Assembly: GCA_016281165.1 (NCBI GenBank)
Contig: JAEEIC010000225.1
Span: 1 to 6,194, forward strand
Reading direction: 5' to 3'
Source: Bacillota bacterium
GTDB lineage: Bacteria; Bacillota; Clostridia; Peptostreptococcales; Anaerovoracaceae
DNA length: 6,194 nt
Both the position numbers and the translations under genes were made by a program. Under the pieces are notes generated by a model. The model was not told the origin of the DNA, made no database searches, and saw nothing but the letters and a program-made list of their open reading frames with translations. Positions 1 to 5,867 of this stretch are shown in pieces. The number at the start of each line of letters is the position of its first letter. Position 1 is the stretch's first letter.

Positions 1-1433
1 CCCTGGGAGAGGATTATCATACTCTGGTCATCACCGGGCCCAACACCGGCGGCAAGACGGTCACCCTGAAGACCGTGGGGCTCGTCTGCCTCATGGCCCA
101 GTCGGGACTCTTCGTCCCCGCCTCCGACGGCACGACGCTGCCGGTATACTCGCAGATATTCGCCGACATAGGCGACGAACAGAGCATAGAGCAGAGTCTT
201 TCGACCTTCAGCTCGCACATGACCAACATCGTGAAGATAGTGAACGAGGCCGACGACGAGAGCCTGGTGCTTTTGGACGAGCTGGGAGCGGGCACCGATC
301 CCACCGAGGGCGCGGCCCTGGCCATGGCCATACTGGACTATCTCTACGGTCTGGGGGCTTCCACCCTGGCCACGACCCACTACACCGAGCTCAAGAAATA
401 CGCTCTCTCGACCGAGGGCGTGCAGAACGCCTCCATGCAGTTCGACGTCGAGACCCTCTCGCCCACCTACAGGCTCATAATAGGCATACCCGGAAAATCC
501 AACGCCTTCGAGATCTCAAGAAAGCTGGGCCTGAGCGAGAGCATAATCTCCTACGCGGGCACGCTCCTTGAGAGCGGAGACATAGCCTTCGAGGACGTGC
601 TCAACTCCATCGAGAGCGACCGCAGGAAGGCCGAGAGCGAGCTCGCCGAGGCCAGGAGGCTGCAGGAGGAGATAAGAAAGCAGCGGGCCCGCATGGAGGA
701 GCTGCAAAAACGCTTTGAGAAGCAGAAGGAAGAGCTGCTCGAGGAAGCGAGGCTCGAGGCTTCAGAGCTCATAGACGAGGCCGTCGCGCAGATAAACGCC
801 ATGCAAAAAGAGGTCGCGGAAGCCAGAGAGGCGGTGGAGAGCGCCAGGCTCGAGGACGCCTCCAGGCAGCTCAACCGCGCCATGGAAGAGGGCAAGAAGA
901 AGCTCAGGCAGAAGAAGGCTTCCTACGCGCCCAAGGCGAAGAAGGCCGCCGGCTCGGGCACGAGGGCGGACGAGATACACCAGGGCATGAGGGTCAACGT
1001 GCTCTCCCTGGGCCAGAAGGGCGAGGTGCTGACAGAGCCCGACGAAAAGGGCGAGATACAGGTCCTGATCGGGGTCATGAAGCTCACGGTGAAGCTCGCC
1101 GACGTCACTCCCGTACAGGAGAACGTCACCGCCAAACAGCGCGAGAAGGTAAAGTATTCAAGGCTCTACAGCCAGAAGGCCATGAGCGTCCCCATGAGCA
1201 TCAACGTCATCGGAAAGAACCTCGACGAGGCGGTCATGCTGGTCGATAAATATCTCGACGACGCCTTCATGGCGGGGCTTGAGACCGTTTCGGTGATACA
1301 CGGAAGAGGGGCGGGGATCTTAAGACAGGGCCTCGCCGCCATGTTCAAAAAGCACAAGCATGTGGCCTCCTTCAAGGCGGCCTCATATAACGAGGGCGGC
1401 GAAGGCTGCACCATAGTCACACTGAAGAAATAA
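1..1433 (+). CDS. mutS2: MutS2 family ATPase with C-terminal Smr domain (5' end lost)
   Basis: The reading frame is open from base 3, so the gene starts before the window; 476 residues remain of a family usually near 780. Seen in order: Walker A GPNTGGKT (36-59), a signature region around SLSTFSSHM (about 190-220), Walker B LVLLDE (264-281) followed by GAGTDP, and an H-loop TTHYTELK (372-395). Then come a long Glu/Lys/Arg-rich coiled coil (about 597-930), a small beta domain with a KOW-like look (about 984-1112), and a C-terminal Smr domain with HGRGAG (1299-1316). MutS2 proteins are known as homodimeric ATPases linked to suppression of recombination and, in Bacillus, to recognition and rescue of collided ribosomes; they do not act in mismatch repair. 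The missing part is the N-terminal core and lever region. Unusually, the Smr LDLRG motif reads INVIG (1200-1214). It is followed 14 bases later by argS, probably in one operon. Confidence 0.95.
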   Translation, partial: LGEDYHTLVITGPNTGGKTVTLKTVGLVCLMAQSGLFVPASDGTTLPVYSQIFADIGDEQSIEQSLSTFSSHMTNIVKIVNEADDESLVLLDELGAGTDPTEGAALAMAILDYLYGLGASTLATTHYTELKKYALSTEGVQNASMQFDVETLSPTYRLIIGIPGKSNAFEISRKLGLSESIISYAGTLLESGDIAFEDVLNSIESDRRKAESELAEARRLQEEIRKQRARMEELQKRFEKQKEELLEEARLEASELIDEAVAQINAMQKEVAEAREAVESARLEDASRQLNRAMEEGKKKLRQKKASYAPKAKKAAGSGTRADEIHQGMRVNVLSLGQKGEVLTEPDEKGEIQVLIGVMKLTVKLADVTPVQENVTAKQREKVKYSRLYSQKAMSVPMSINVIGKNLDEAVMLVDKYLDDAFMAGLETVSVIHGRGAGILRQGLAAMFKKHKHVASFKAASYNEGGEGCTIVTLKK

Positions 1434-1447
1434 AGGCAGGAAGAGAA

Positions 1448-3154
1448 ATGAAAGACATCAGGAAAGAAATTGCCGGAATAATCGCTTCGCAGGCGGGACT
1501 GAGCGAAGAAGAGGCTCTCGCCCTCATCGAGATCCCTCCCGAGAGCTCCAAGGGCGACTACGCTTTTCCCTGCTTTAAGCTGGCGAAGGTACTGCGCAAG
1601 GCGCCTCCCCTGATCGCGGCCGACATCGCCGCAAAGATCAGGGACAACGCTCTTTTTGAGAAGGTCGAGAACGTCAACGCCTACGTCAATATGTTCATCG
1701 ACAAGCAGTTCTTCACCCGTCTGACTCTGGAGGACGTCGCCGAAAGAGGGGACGATTTCGGAAAGAGCGACGTCGGCGGCGGCAAGACCGTCATCGTCGA
1801 GTATTCCAGCCCCAATATCGCCAAGCCCTTCCACATCGGCCACATCAGGAGCACCGTGATCGGCAACGCCATCTACAAGCTCTACGACGCCGTGGGCTAC
1901 AAGGTGGTCAGGATCAACCATCTGGGCGATTACGGCACCCAGTTCGGCAAGATGATCACTGCCTACCGCCACTGGGGCAGCGAAGAAGAGGTCAGGAAGG
2001 AGCCCATAAAGACTCTGCTCTCGTATTACGTCAGGTTCCACAAGGAGGCCGAGAACGACCCGAGCCTCGACCAGGAGGCCCGCGAGACCTTCTACAGGCT
2101 GGAGCACGGCGAGGAGGAAGAGGTCCGCATCTGGGAGTGGTTCCGTTCCGAGAGCCTCAAGGAATTCGAGCGCGTCTACGGCATGCTGGGCATCACCTTC
2201 GACTCCTACAACGGCGAGAGCTTCTACTCCGACAAGATGCCCGCCGTCATCGAGGAACTGAAGGAAAAGGGCCTGCTGCAGGAATCCCAGGGCGCCCAGA
2301 TCGTCGATCTCTCGCAGTGGAACATGGCTCCCGCCCTCATCACCAAGAGCGACGGCTCGTCTCTTTACATCACCCGCGATATCGCCGCCGCCATCTACCG
2401 CAAGAAGACCTATGATTTCTACAAGTGCATCTACGTGGTCGCCTCGCAGCAGAACCTGCATTTCCAGCAGTGGTTCAAGGTGCTCGAGCTCATGGGCTAC
2501 GACTGGTACAAGGACTGCGTACACATCAATTTCGGCCTCGTGAGCCTCGAGGACGGTACCATGTCGACCAGAGAGGGAAGGGTCGTCTTCCTTGAGGACG
2601 TGCTCAACAGGGCCGTCGAGAAGACCGCCGAGATCGTGCGCGAGAAGGGCGTCAACACCGAGAACATCGAAGAGACCTCGAAGATCGTGGGCATAGGCGC
2701 CGTGATCTTCCAGGAGCTCTCCAACAGCCGCATCAAGGACTATGTCTTCAACTGGGACAACGTCCTCAATTTCGACGGCGAGACCGGCCCGTACGTGCAG
2801 TACACCCACGCCAGGGCCGCCTCAGTGCTCAAGAACGCGGGCGTTTCCGGCAGCTTCGACGTCAAGAACATGGATCTTTCCGCCATCTGCAGCGGCAGCG
2901 CCTACGAGCTCATAAAGGAGATCTACCGCTTCCCCGAGGTCATCAGGGACGCCGCCGATAAGTATGAGCCTTCCGTGCTCACACGCCACATAGTCGACGT
3001 GGCCCAGGCCTTCAACAAGTTCTATCACGACGAGCATATACTGGTCGAGGACGAGACCGAGAAGAACGCCAAGCTGCTGCTTACCTCCGCGGCCAAGCAG
3101 ACCATAAAGAACGGACTCGCTCTTCTGGGCATGCAGGCCCCGGACAAGATGTAG
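1448..3154 (+). CDS. argS: Arginyl-tRNA synthetase
   Basis: This is a complete class I aminoacyl-tRNA synthetase of 568 residues, the normal size for bacterial ArgRS. It charges tRNA-Arg with arginine in the cytoplasm using ATP. The N-terminal about 100 residues fit the Add-1 domain that contacts the tRNA elbow. The catalytic core follows with SSPNIAKPFHIGH, where HIGH is residues 129-132 (1832-1843). The KMSK-equivalent is MSTREG at residues 372-377 (from 2561), so the first lysine is absent, as in many ArgRS. The helical C-terminal DALR anticodon-binding domain begins near YTHARAASVL and ends in the family-typical LGMQAPDKM. The start ATG has AGGAAG at 1438-1443, four bases upstream: modest but acceptable. 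It lies 14 bases after mutS2. Its TAG stop overlaps the AGGAGG of the next gene, which suggests translational coupling. No T-box leader is visible, as expected for an internal operon gene. Confidence 0.97.
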   Translation: MKDIRKEIAGIIASQAGLSEEEALALIEIPPESSKGDYAFPCFKLAKVLRKAPPLIAADIAAKIRDNALFEKVENVNAYVNMFIDKQFFTRLTLEDVAERGDDFGKSDVGGGKTVIVEYSSPNIAKPFHIGHIRSTVIGNAIYKLYDAVGYKVVRINHLGDYGTQFGKMITAYRHWGSEEEVRKEPIKTLLSYYVRFHKEAENDPSLDQEARETFYRLEHGEEEEVRIWEWFRSESLKEFERVYGMLGITFDSYNGESFYSDKMPAVIEELKEKGLLQESQGAQIVDLSQWNMAPALITKSDGSSLYITRDIAAAIYRKKTYDFYKCIYVVASQQNLHFQQWFKVLELMGYDWYKDCVHINFGLVSLEDGTMSTREGRVVFLEDVLNRAVEKTAEIVREKGVNTENIEETSKIVGIGAVIFQELSNSRIKDYVFNWDNVLNFDGETGPYVQYTHARAASVLKNAGVSGSFDVKNMDLSAICSGSAYELIKEIYRFPEVIRDAADKYEPSVLTRHIVDVAQAFNKFYHDEHILVEDETEKNAKLLLTSAAKQTIKNGLALLGMQAPDKM

Positions 3155-3158
3155 GAGG
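3153..3158 (+). promoter_or_regulatory. Ribosome binding site overlapping the argS stop
   Basis: A perfect AGGAGG shares two bases with the TAG stop of argS and is four bases from the ATG of the TPR gene. This arrangement usually lets ribosomes ending on argS re-start on the next gene, so ArgS and the TPR protein are probably made together. Confidence 0.75.
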
Positions 3159-3162
3159 CCCC

Positions 3163-4185
3163 ATGATACCGGAATTTTCGGGCAGGAAAGACGAACTGAA
3201 GGACTGGCTCACGGGAGAGCTCTCGGGCTATCTTTACGACCAGCTCTCTCCCTCGTACTGCGAGCGCAGCGGGCTCGGCTTCCTTAAAGGCGTGCCTCTT
3301 CCCTTCACGCCCGGAAACTACGTGAAGTTCCAGGACGGGGAGGAGCTCGCGGTCTCCGAGATCGCCGACAATATGATAGTGAACCTGGGGGCAGACACGC
3401 ACTTCAGGTACGCCGCCCCCTACAAGCGCTTTCTCGCCCGCTTCTTCGACGAGAAGCTCGTGGACGTGGTCCTGAGCAGGTCGCACGCCGAGCTGGGGAG
3501 GAAGATGTACCGCAGGGCCTGCATCTACGCCAGGGCCGCTCTTCTTCTCGACAGCGAGGCCAGGGACGCTCTGTATAATTACGCGTGCGTATGCAGAGAG
3601 TGGTATCTGAGCCTGGAGGGCGAGGACGAGAGCGAGAAGCTGGTGGCTGTCCTCAAGTCCGAAGCCGGCAGGTACTTCGAATATACGACGGAGGCTGATC
3701 CGGATTTCGCTCCCGCCTGGTATTACAACGGTTACACCTATCTCAACCAGGCCCTGTATTCCAAGGCCCAGCTGGCCTGGAAGCGCTTCGTCTCCCTGAT
3801 GGAAGGGAAGGGCGAGGACGAGGCGGTCAAGGACGCCAAAGAGAGGCTCGCGGCGCTCGAGGAGCCTGTAGTGATAGAATCCGGCATCAATATGCTGCTC
3901 TCGGGCCGCACGGAAGAGGGGCTCAAGACCCTTGAGGCCTTTGTGGGCACGGGCTACGACAGCTGGTGGCCCCTGCATTTCTATCTGGCCTGCGGATACA
4001 GGCAGCTGGGCTTCATCCCCGAGGCCATAGAAGGCTTCAGCAGAGTGGTCGCTCTCGCTCCTTCGCACTACGAGAGCAATCTGGCCCTGGCCCAGCTCTA
4101 TGCGCAGACCGGTCAGGACGAGCTGGCCGAGAAGTACGCCCGCAAGGCGGATCTTCTGGCGGGAAGCGCCGGGCCCAGATCATAA
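3163..4185 (+). CDS. TPR-repeat protein of unknown function
   Basis: This is a complete 340-residue protein that I do not recognise as a named gene. There is no signal peptide and no membrane segment, so it is probably cytoplasmic. Residues 1-105 form a mixed region without a motif I can name. From about residue 108 helical hairpins of TPR type follow: about 108-141 (RACIYARAALLLD), 182-214 (APAWYYNGYTYLNQALYSKA), 267-302 (LHFYLACGYRQLGFIPEAI) and 303-334 (NLALAQLYAQTGQDELAEKY). The last two fit the TPR consensus well. An acidic stretch (EGEDESEK, near residue 150) separates the first two. TPR arrays usually bind other proteins, so a scaffold or adaptor role is likely, but the partner is unknown. 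The start is well supported by AGGAGG at 3153-3158, four bases before ATG and overlapping the argS stop. The stop is followed by a 48-base gap to the lipid kinase gene. Confidence 0.85.
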   Translation: MIPEFSGRKDELKDWLTGELSGYLYDQLSPSYCERSGLGFLKGVPLPFTPGNYVKFQDGEELAVSEIADNMIVNLGADTHFRYAAPYKRFLARFFDEKLVDVVLSRSHAELGRKMYRRACIYARAALLLDSEARDALYNYACVCREWYLSLEGEDESEKLVAVLKSEAGRYFEYTTEADPDFAPAWYYNGYTYLNQALYSKAQLAWKRFVSLMEGKGEDEAVKDAKERLAALEEPVVIESGINMLLSGRTEEGLKTLEAFVGTGYDSWWPLHFYLACGYRQLGFIPEAIEGFSRVVALAPSHYESNLALAQLYAQTGQDELAEKYARKADLLAGSAGPRS

Positions 4186-4218
4186 ATGCGTCTTGGGCGC
4201 GCGGAGCGTCCCGCTCCC

Positions 4219-4224
4219 GGGAGG
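4219..4224 (+). promoter_or_regulatory. Ribosome binding site that decides the lipid kinase start
   Basis: GGGAGG lies nine bases before ATG 4234 and touches ATG 4225, so it favours 4234. It forms the right half of the palindrome CTCCCGGGAG (4214-4223). Just upstream is a six-bp hairpin GGAGCG/CGCTCC (4203-4208 and 4212-4217). The two structures compete for the CTCC bases, so local folding might affect access to this site; that last point is inference. Confidence 0.6.
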
Positions 4225-4233
4225 ATGTGTTTT

Positions 4234-5145
4234 ATGAAGCATATATTCATAATAAATCCGGCTGCCGGAAACGGCCGCGCCGAGAAGACCTATCTTCCTC
4301 TTATACATGCCGCGCTCAAGGGCGGCGCCTTTGAGTATGAGATCCACAGGACCCTGAGCAAGGAGGAGACCGCCGAGTACGTGCGGCGCTGCGCTTCGGA
4401 AGGGGAGCCCGCGCGCTTCTACGCCTGCGGCGGCGACGGGACTCTGCACGACGTGCTCACGGGCATGATGGGCTTCGACAACGCCGAGATCGCCCTGATC
4501 CCCGGCGGTACCGGCAACGATTTCGCCCGCAATTTCGCGAACGGAAGCCTGCTCAAAAACGTAAAGGCCCTGATGGAGGCGGACACCGTCCCCTGCGACG
4601 TCATAAAGTACGACGGCGGCTATTGCATAAATATGGTCAACATCGGCGTGGACTGCGACGTGGCGGCGGAGGCCGCGCGCATGAAGAAGAGAGGCTTCGG
4701 CGGCGCCATGGCCTATATCGCGGCCGCGGCCAGGATACTTCCCAAAGCGAAGTATTACCGCATGTCCTACGAGCTCGACGGCGAGAAGAGGGAAGAGGAG
4801 CTCATGCTCTGCGCCGTCGCCAACGGGCGCTTCTGCGGCGGAGGCTTTAAGAGCGCTCCCCACGCCACGGTGCACGACGGTCTGATGGACGTGGGCATAG
4901 TAAGGCCGGTCAGGGGCGCGAAGATGTTCAAGCTGCTCGTCAAATACCGAGGCGGGACCCATCTCGCTGATAAAGACGCCGTCGGTCTCGTCGACTACAT
5001 AAAGTGCGCCAGCTTCACCCTGGAGCCTCTGTGCGAGGTCGACGTCTGCGTGGACGGCGAGGTCTCTGCTTTCAAGGGCGCGACCTTTACCGTGATCCCG
5101 GACGCCGTGCGGGTCGCGGTTCCCGAAGGCTGCACTTTGCTGTGA
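4234..5145 (+). CDS. Diacylglycerol kinase / YegS-type lipid kinase
   Basis: This is a 303-residue member of the diacylglycerol kinase catalytic (DAGK_cat) family, which includes DgkB, YegS and BmrU. Such enzymes phosphorylate a lipid hydroxyl with ATP at the inner membrane face; in Bacillota, DgkB returns diacylglycerol to the phospholipid cycle. Visible motifs are the N-terminal strand IFIINPAAGNG, nucleotide-binding GGDGT at residues 66-70 (4429-4443), and PGGTGNDFARN from residue 90 (4501). The C-terminal beta domain ends with the usual VDGE segment and a hydrophobic strand before the stop. Three in-frame ATGs exist (4186, 4225, 4234). I chose 4234 because GGGAGG at 4219-4224 lies nine bases upstream and MKHIFIINPAAG is the usual family start. 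The ATG at 4225 directly abuts that site, and 4186 would add an atypical Arg/Pro-rich head. The substrate (diacylglycerol, sphingoid base or another lipid) cannot be told from sequence. No terminator is evident after the stop. Confidence 0.92.
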   Translation: MKHIFIINPAAGNGRAEKTYLPLIHAALKGGAFEYEIHRTLSKEETAEYVRRCASEGEPARFYACGGDGTLHDVLTGMMGFDNAEIALIPGGTGNDFARNFANGSLLKNVKALMEADTVPCDVIKYDGGYCINMVNIGVDCDVAAEAARMKKRGFGGAMAYIAAAARILPKAKYYRMSYELDGEKREEELMLCAVANGRFCGGGFKSAPHATVHDGLMDVGIVRPVRGAKMFKLLVKYRGGTHLADKDAVGLVDYIKCASFTLEPLCEVDVCVDGEVSAFKGATFTVIPDAVRVAVPEGCTLL

Positions 5146-5161
5146 AACGGTCAAAAATGGC

Positions 5162-5190
5162 TTGATTTTGCCGCGCTTATCGGGTAAAAT
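5162..5190 (+). promoter_or_regulatory. Sigma-70/sigma-A type promoter for tRNA-Ser
   Basis: A -35 box TTGATT (5162-5167) and a -10 box TAAAAT (5185-5190) are separated by 17 bases, the optimal spacing. The expected start near 5197 gives a leader of about 24 bases before the mature tRNA. The region is A+T-richer than the coding DNA on its left. It suggests the tRNA is transcribed independently of the operon, although read-through from the lipid kinase gene is possible because no terminator lies between. Confidence 0.7.
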
Positions 5191-5220
5191 CTCAATGTTC
5201 GCTTCAGGCGGACTTAATAC

Positions 5221-5309
5221 GGAGCGGTATCGAAGTGGTCATAACGGGGCTGACTCGAAATCAGTTTGACAGGAATGTCACGTGGGTTCGAATCCCACCC
5301 GCTCCGCCA
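5221..5309 (+). tRNA. tRNA-Ser (anticodon CGA)
   Basis: This is a class II tRNA of 89 bases including an encoded CCA. The acceptor stem GGAGCGG/CCGCTCC (5221-5227 with 5299-5305) is perfect and is followed by discriminator G and CCA (5307-5309). The D stem is TCG/CGG (5230-5232 with 5245-5247), with GG at 5237-5238 in the loop. The anticodon stem is GCTGA/TCAGT (5249-5253 with 5261-5265) around loop CTCGAAA, giving anticodon CGA at 5256-5258, which reads UCG. The long variable arm has a five-bp stem TGACA/TGTCA capped by GGAA (5267-5280). The T arm is GTGGG-TTCGAAT-CCCAC (5282-5298). The long variable arm and discriminator G are serine identity features. It has its own promoter and terminator. 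Confidence 0.97.
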
Positions 5310-5347
5310 GAACAAAAGCGCAGGCCTTGTGCCTGCGCTTTTGTTCT
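5309..5347. terminator. Intrinsic terminator of the tRNA, symmetrical
   Basis: A perfect 17-bp inverted repeat (5309-5325 with 5331-5347) surrounds a five-base loop. Its G+C-rich core AGCGCAGGC/GCCTGCGCT is flanked by an A run on the left and TTTTGTTCT on the right. On the plus strand the T-rich arm serves as the U tract; the A-rich arm does the same on the minus strand, so it could stop transcription both ways. It begins at the last base of the tRNA CCA end. Confidence 0.85.
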
Positions 5348-5390
5348 GTATGGAAACAGAGGGATTCGAACCCGTGAGGGCGCGAGCGTC

Positions 5391-5417
5391 GTTCGAAGCT
5401 CCTGTGGAGCTTCGAAC
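5391..5417. repeat. Perfect 12-bp inverted repeat
   Basis: GTTCGAAGCTCC (5391-5402) and GGAGCTTCGAAC (5406-5417) pair fully around a three-base TGT loop. No T run follows, so it is not a typical intrinsic terminator. Its outer bases GTTCGAA echo the tRNA T-loop sequence. Confidence 0.85.
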
Positions 5418-5477
5418 AGTGAGCGTTCGAGCGCGACCGAAGTGGGAGCGCGAGAGAATATCAGCTGCCGCAGGCAG

Positions 5478-5498
5478 CGTGGATCCCACCCGCTCCGC
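5478..5498 (+). repeat. Partial copy of the tRNA-Ser 3' end
   Basis: These 21 bases equal tRNA bases 5281-5307 except that six bases (GTTCGA) of the T stem and loop are missing: CGTGG joins directly to ATCCCACCCGCTCCGC. The match covers most of the T-stem 3' strand and the whole 3' acceptor strand, ending inside the CCA. It is about 170 bases past the tRNA, in the same orientation. It could be a decayed attachment-site duplicate or one end of a tRNA-derived repeat. Confidence 0.8.
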
Positions 5499-5784
5499 TG
5501 AGGGAAAAACATCAGCTGTCCCTGCGGCAAAAGGAGCTGCCCGATGGCTTTCGGGAACACGGCGCGATCATGCAGGTCCGGCATGATAAGAGTCTGCACG
5601 ATCTGATGAGTGTTTTTGTTCCGCATGCAAGCCATCGTGCGATAAACCCTGCAAGGTATGCCCATCCTGCGGAGCGCCGATGAAGAAAGCAAAGTAGTAT
5701 GATCCATCATGGGTGGACGAGGCCTTGGACCTGTCTGCGTTGCCGGATGACGATCGGCAGACCGGTGGCTGGATCGGGATCTAA
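5499..5784 (+). pseudogene. Broken coding remnant with cysteine-rich segment, unidentified
   Basis: I do not recognise the product. From about 5499 one frame gives coding-like residues (LSLRQKELPDGFREHGAIMQ, then VRHDKSLHDLMSVF) but changes quality after the T run at 5613-5617. The next frame continues with CSACKPSCDKPCKVCPSCG, six cysteines spaced C-x2-C-x3-C-x3-C-x2-C-x2-C, then APMKKAK and a TAG at 5695-5697. Adding one T to the run joins the two frames. After the TAG the same frame stays open for 28 codons (YDPSWVDEALDLSALPDDD, then RQTGGWIGI) to TAA at 5782-5784, nine bases before a terminator. There is no plausible start codon with a ribosome binding site, so the 5' end seems lost at the repeat block. 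The cysteine cluster could be a zinc-binding tail. Alternatively the stretch is non-coding and these frames are chance. Confidence 0.4.
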
Positions 5785-5792
5785 TATCACAG

Positions 5793-5822
5793 CGGCAGTT
5801 TGTTGAAAAACTGCCGGTTTTT
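5793..5822 (+). terminator. Intrinsic terminator
   Basis: CGGCAGTTT (5793-5801) pairs with AAACTGCCG (5808-5816) around a six-base loop and is followed by G and five T (5818-5822). It is a nine-bp stem with a U tract on the plus strand. It lies just after the open frame of the gene remnant and separates it from the acetyltransferase gene. Confidence 0.85.
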
Positions 5823-5832
5823 GATTTAGGGG

Positions 5833-5860
5833 TTGAAGTATAAATAACACTTTGTAGAAT
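5833..5860 (+). promoter_or_regulatory. Candidate promoter for the acetyltransferase gene
   Basis: TTGAAG (5833-5838, four of six consensus bases) and TAGAAT (5855-5860, five of six) are 16 bases apart. The start would be near 5867, immediately before the palindrome at 5868-5879. The leader to ATG 5996 would be about 130 bases; to the alternative ATG 5879 it would be about 12. Its place right after a terminator supports a new transcription unit here. Confidence 0.45.
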
Positions 5861-5867
5861 ATACCTG

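Larger units (their letters stand above)
5351..5498. repeat. Hairpin-rich composite block with tRNA-like ends (possible interspersed repeat)
   Basis: About 148 bases, G+C-rich and dense in short palindromes. The left end (5351-5377) read on the minus strand resembles a tRNA T arm followed by an acceptor tail. The middle has a perfect 12-bp hairpin (5391-5417), then GCG- and CGAG-rich sequence and a six-bp hairpin GCTGCC/GGCAGC (5464-5478). The right end (5478-5498) copies the neighbouring tRNA-Ser tail. All plus-strand frames through it give Arg/Ser-rich low-quality peptides, so I do not call a gene. It may belong to a repeat family scattered near tRNA genes; copy number cannot be judged from one window. 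Confidence 0.5.

Noticed and set aside
1166..2809. Long open frame of 547 codons on the minus strand opposite argS
   Set aside because: It lies antisense to a clear, motif-rich argS and mutS2 end. Its Val/Leu/Asp/Gly/His-rich product is the typical mirror of G+C-rich codons, with no recognisable domain.
3025..4068. Minus-strand open frame of 347 codons opposite the TPR gene
   Set aside because: It is the antisense shadow of a TPR gene that has a good ribosome site and repeat structure; no domain is seen.
4186..4233. Earlier start (ATG 4186) for the lipid kinase
   Set aside because: It directly follows the TPR stop without its own ribosome site and adds a Pro/Arg-rich head not typical of the family; GGGAGG points to 4234.
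4180..5154. Minus-strand open frame of 324 codons opposite the lipid kinase gene
   Set aside because: The plus strand carries GGDGT and PGGTGND motifs; the antisense product shows only composition bias.
5214..5489. Minus-strand short protein containing SGWDSNPR
   Set aside because: It is a translation of the antisense strand of the tRNA; such peptides are well-known annotation artefacts.
5460..5518. Direct repeat ATCAGCTG at 5460-5467 and 5511-5518
   Set aside because: Eight bases at 51-base distance could be a target duplication around the tRNA-tail copy, but the match is too short to claim, and no transposon ends are seen.
5235..5586. Two plus-strand open frames starting inside tRNA-Ser and crossing the repeat block
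   Set aside because: They begin in the tRNA, cross its terminator, have no ribosome binding site and give Arg/Ser-rich low-quality products.
5596..5640. Seven-bp inverted repeat GCACGAT/ATCGTGC
   Set aside because: The arms are 31 bases apart and short; likely chance within the gene remnant.
5261..5710. Minus-strand open frame of 149 codons containing GGIRTHV
   Set aside because: Its C-terminal part is translated from antisense tRNA and the repeat block, and the rest shows no recognisable domain.
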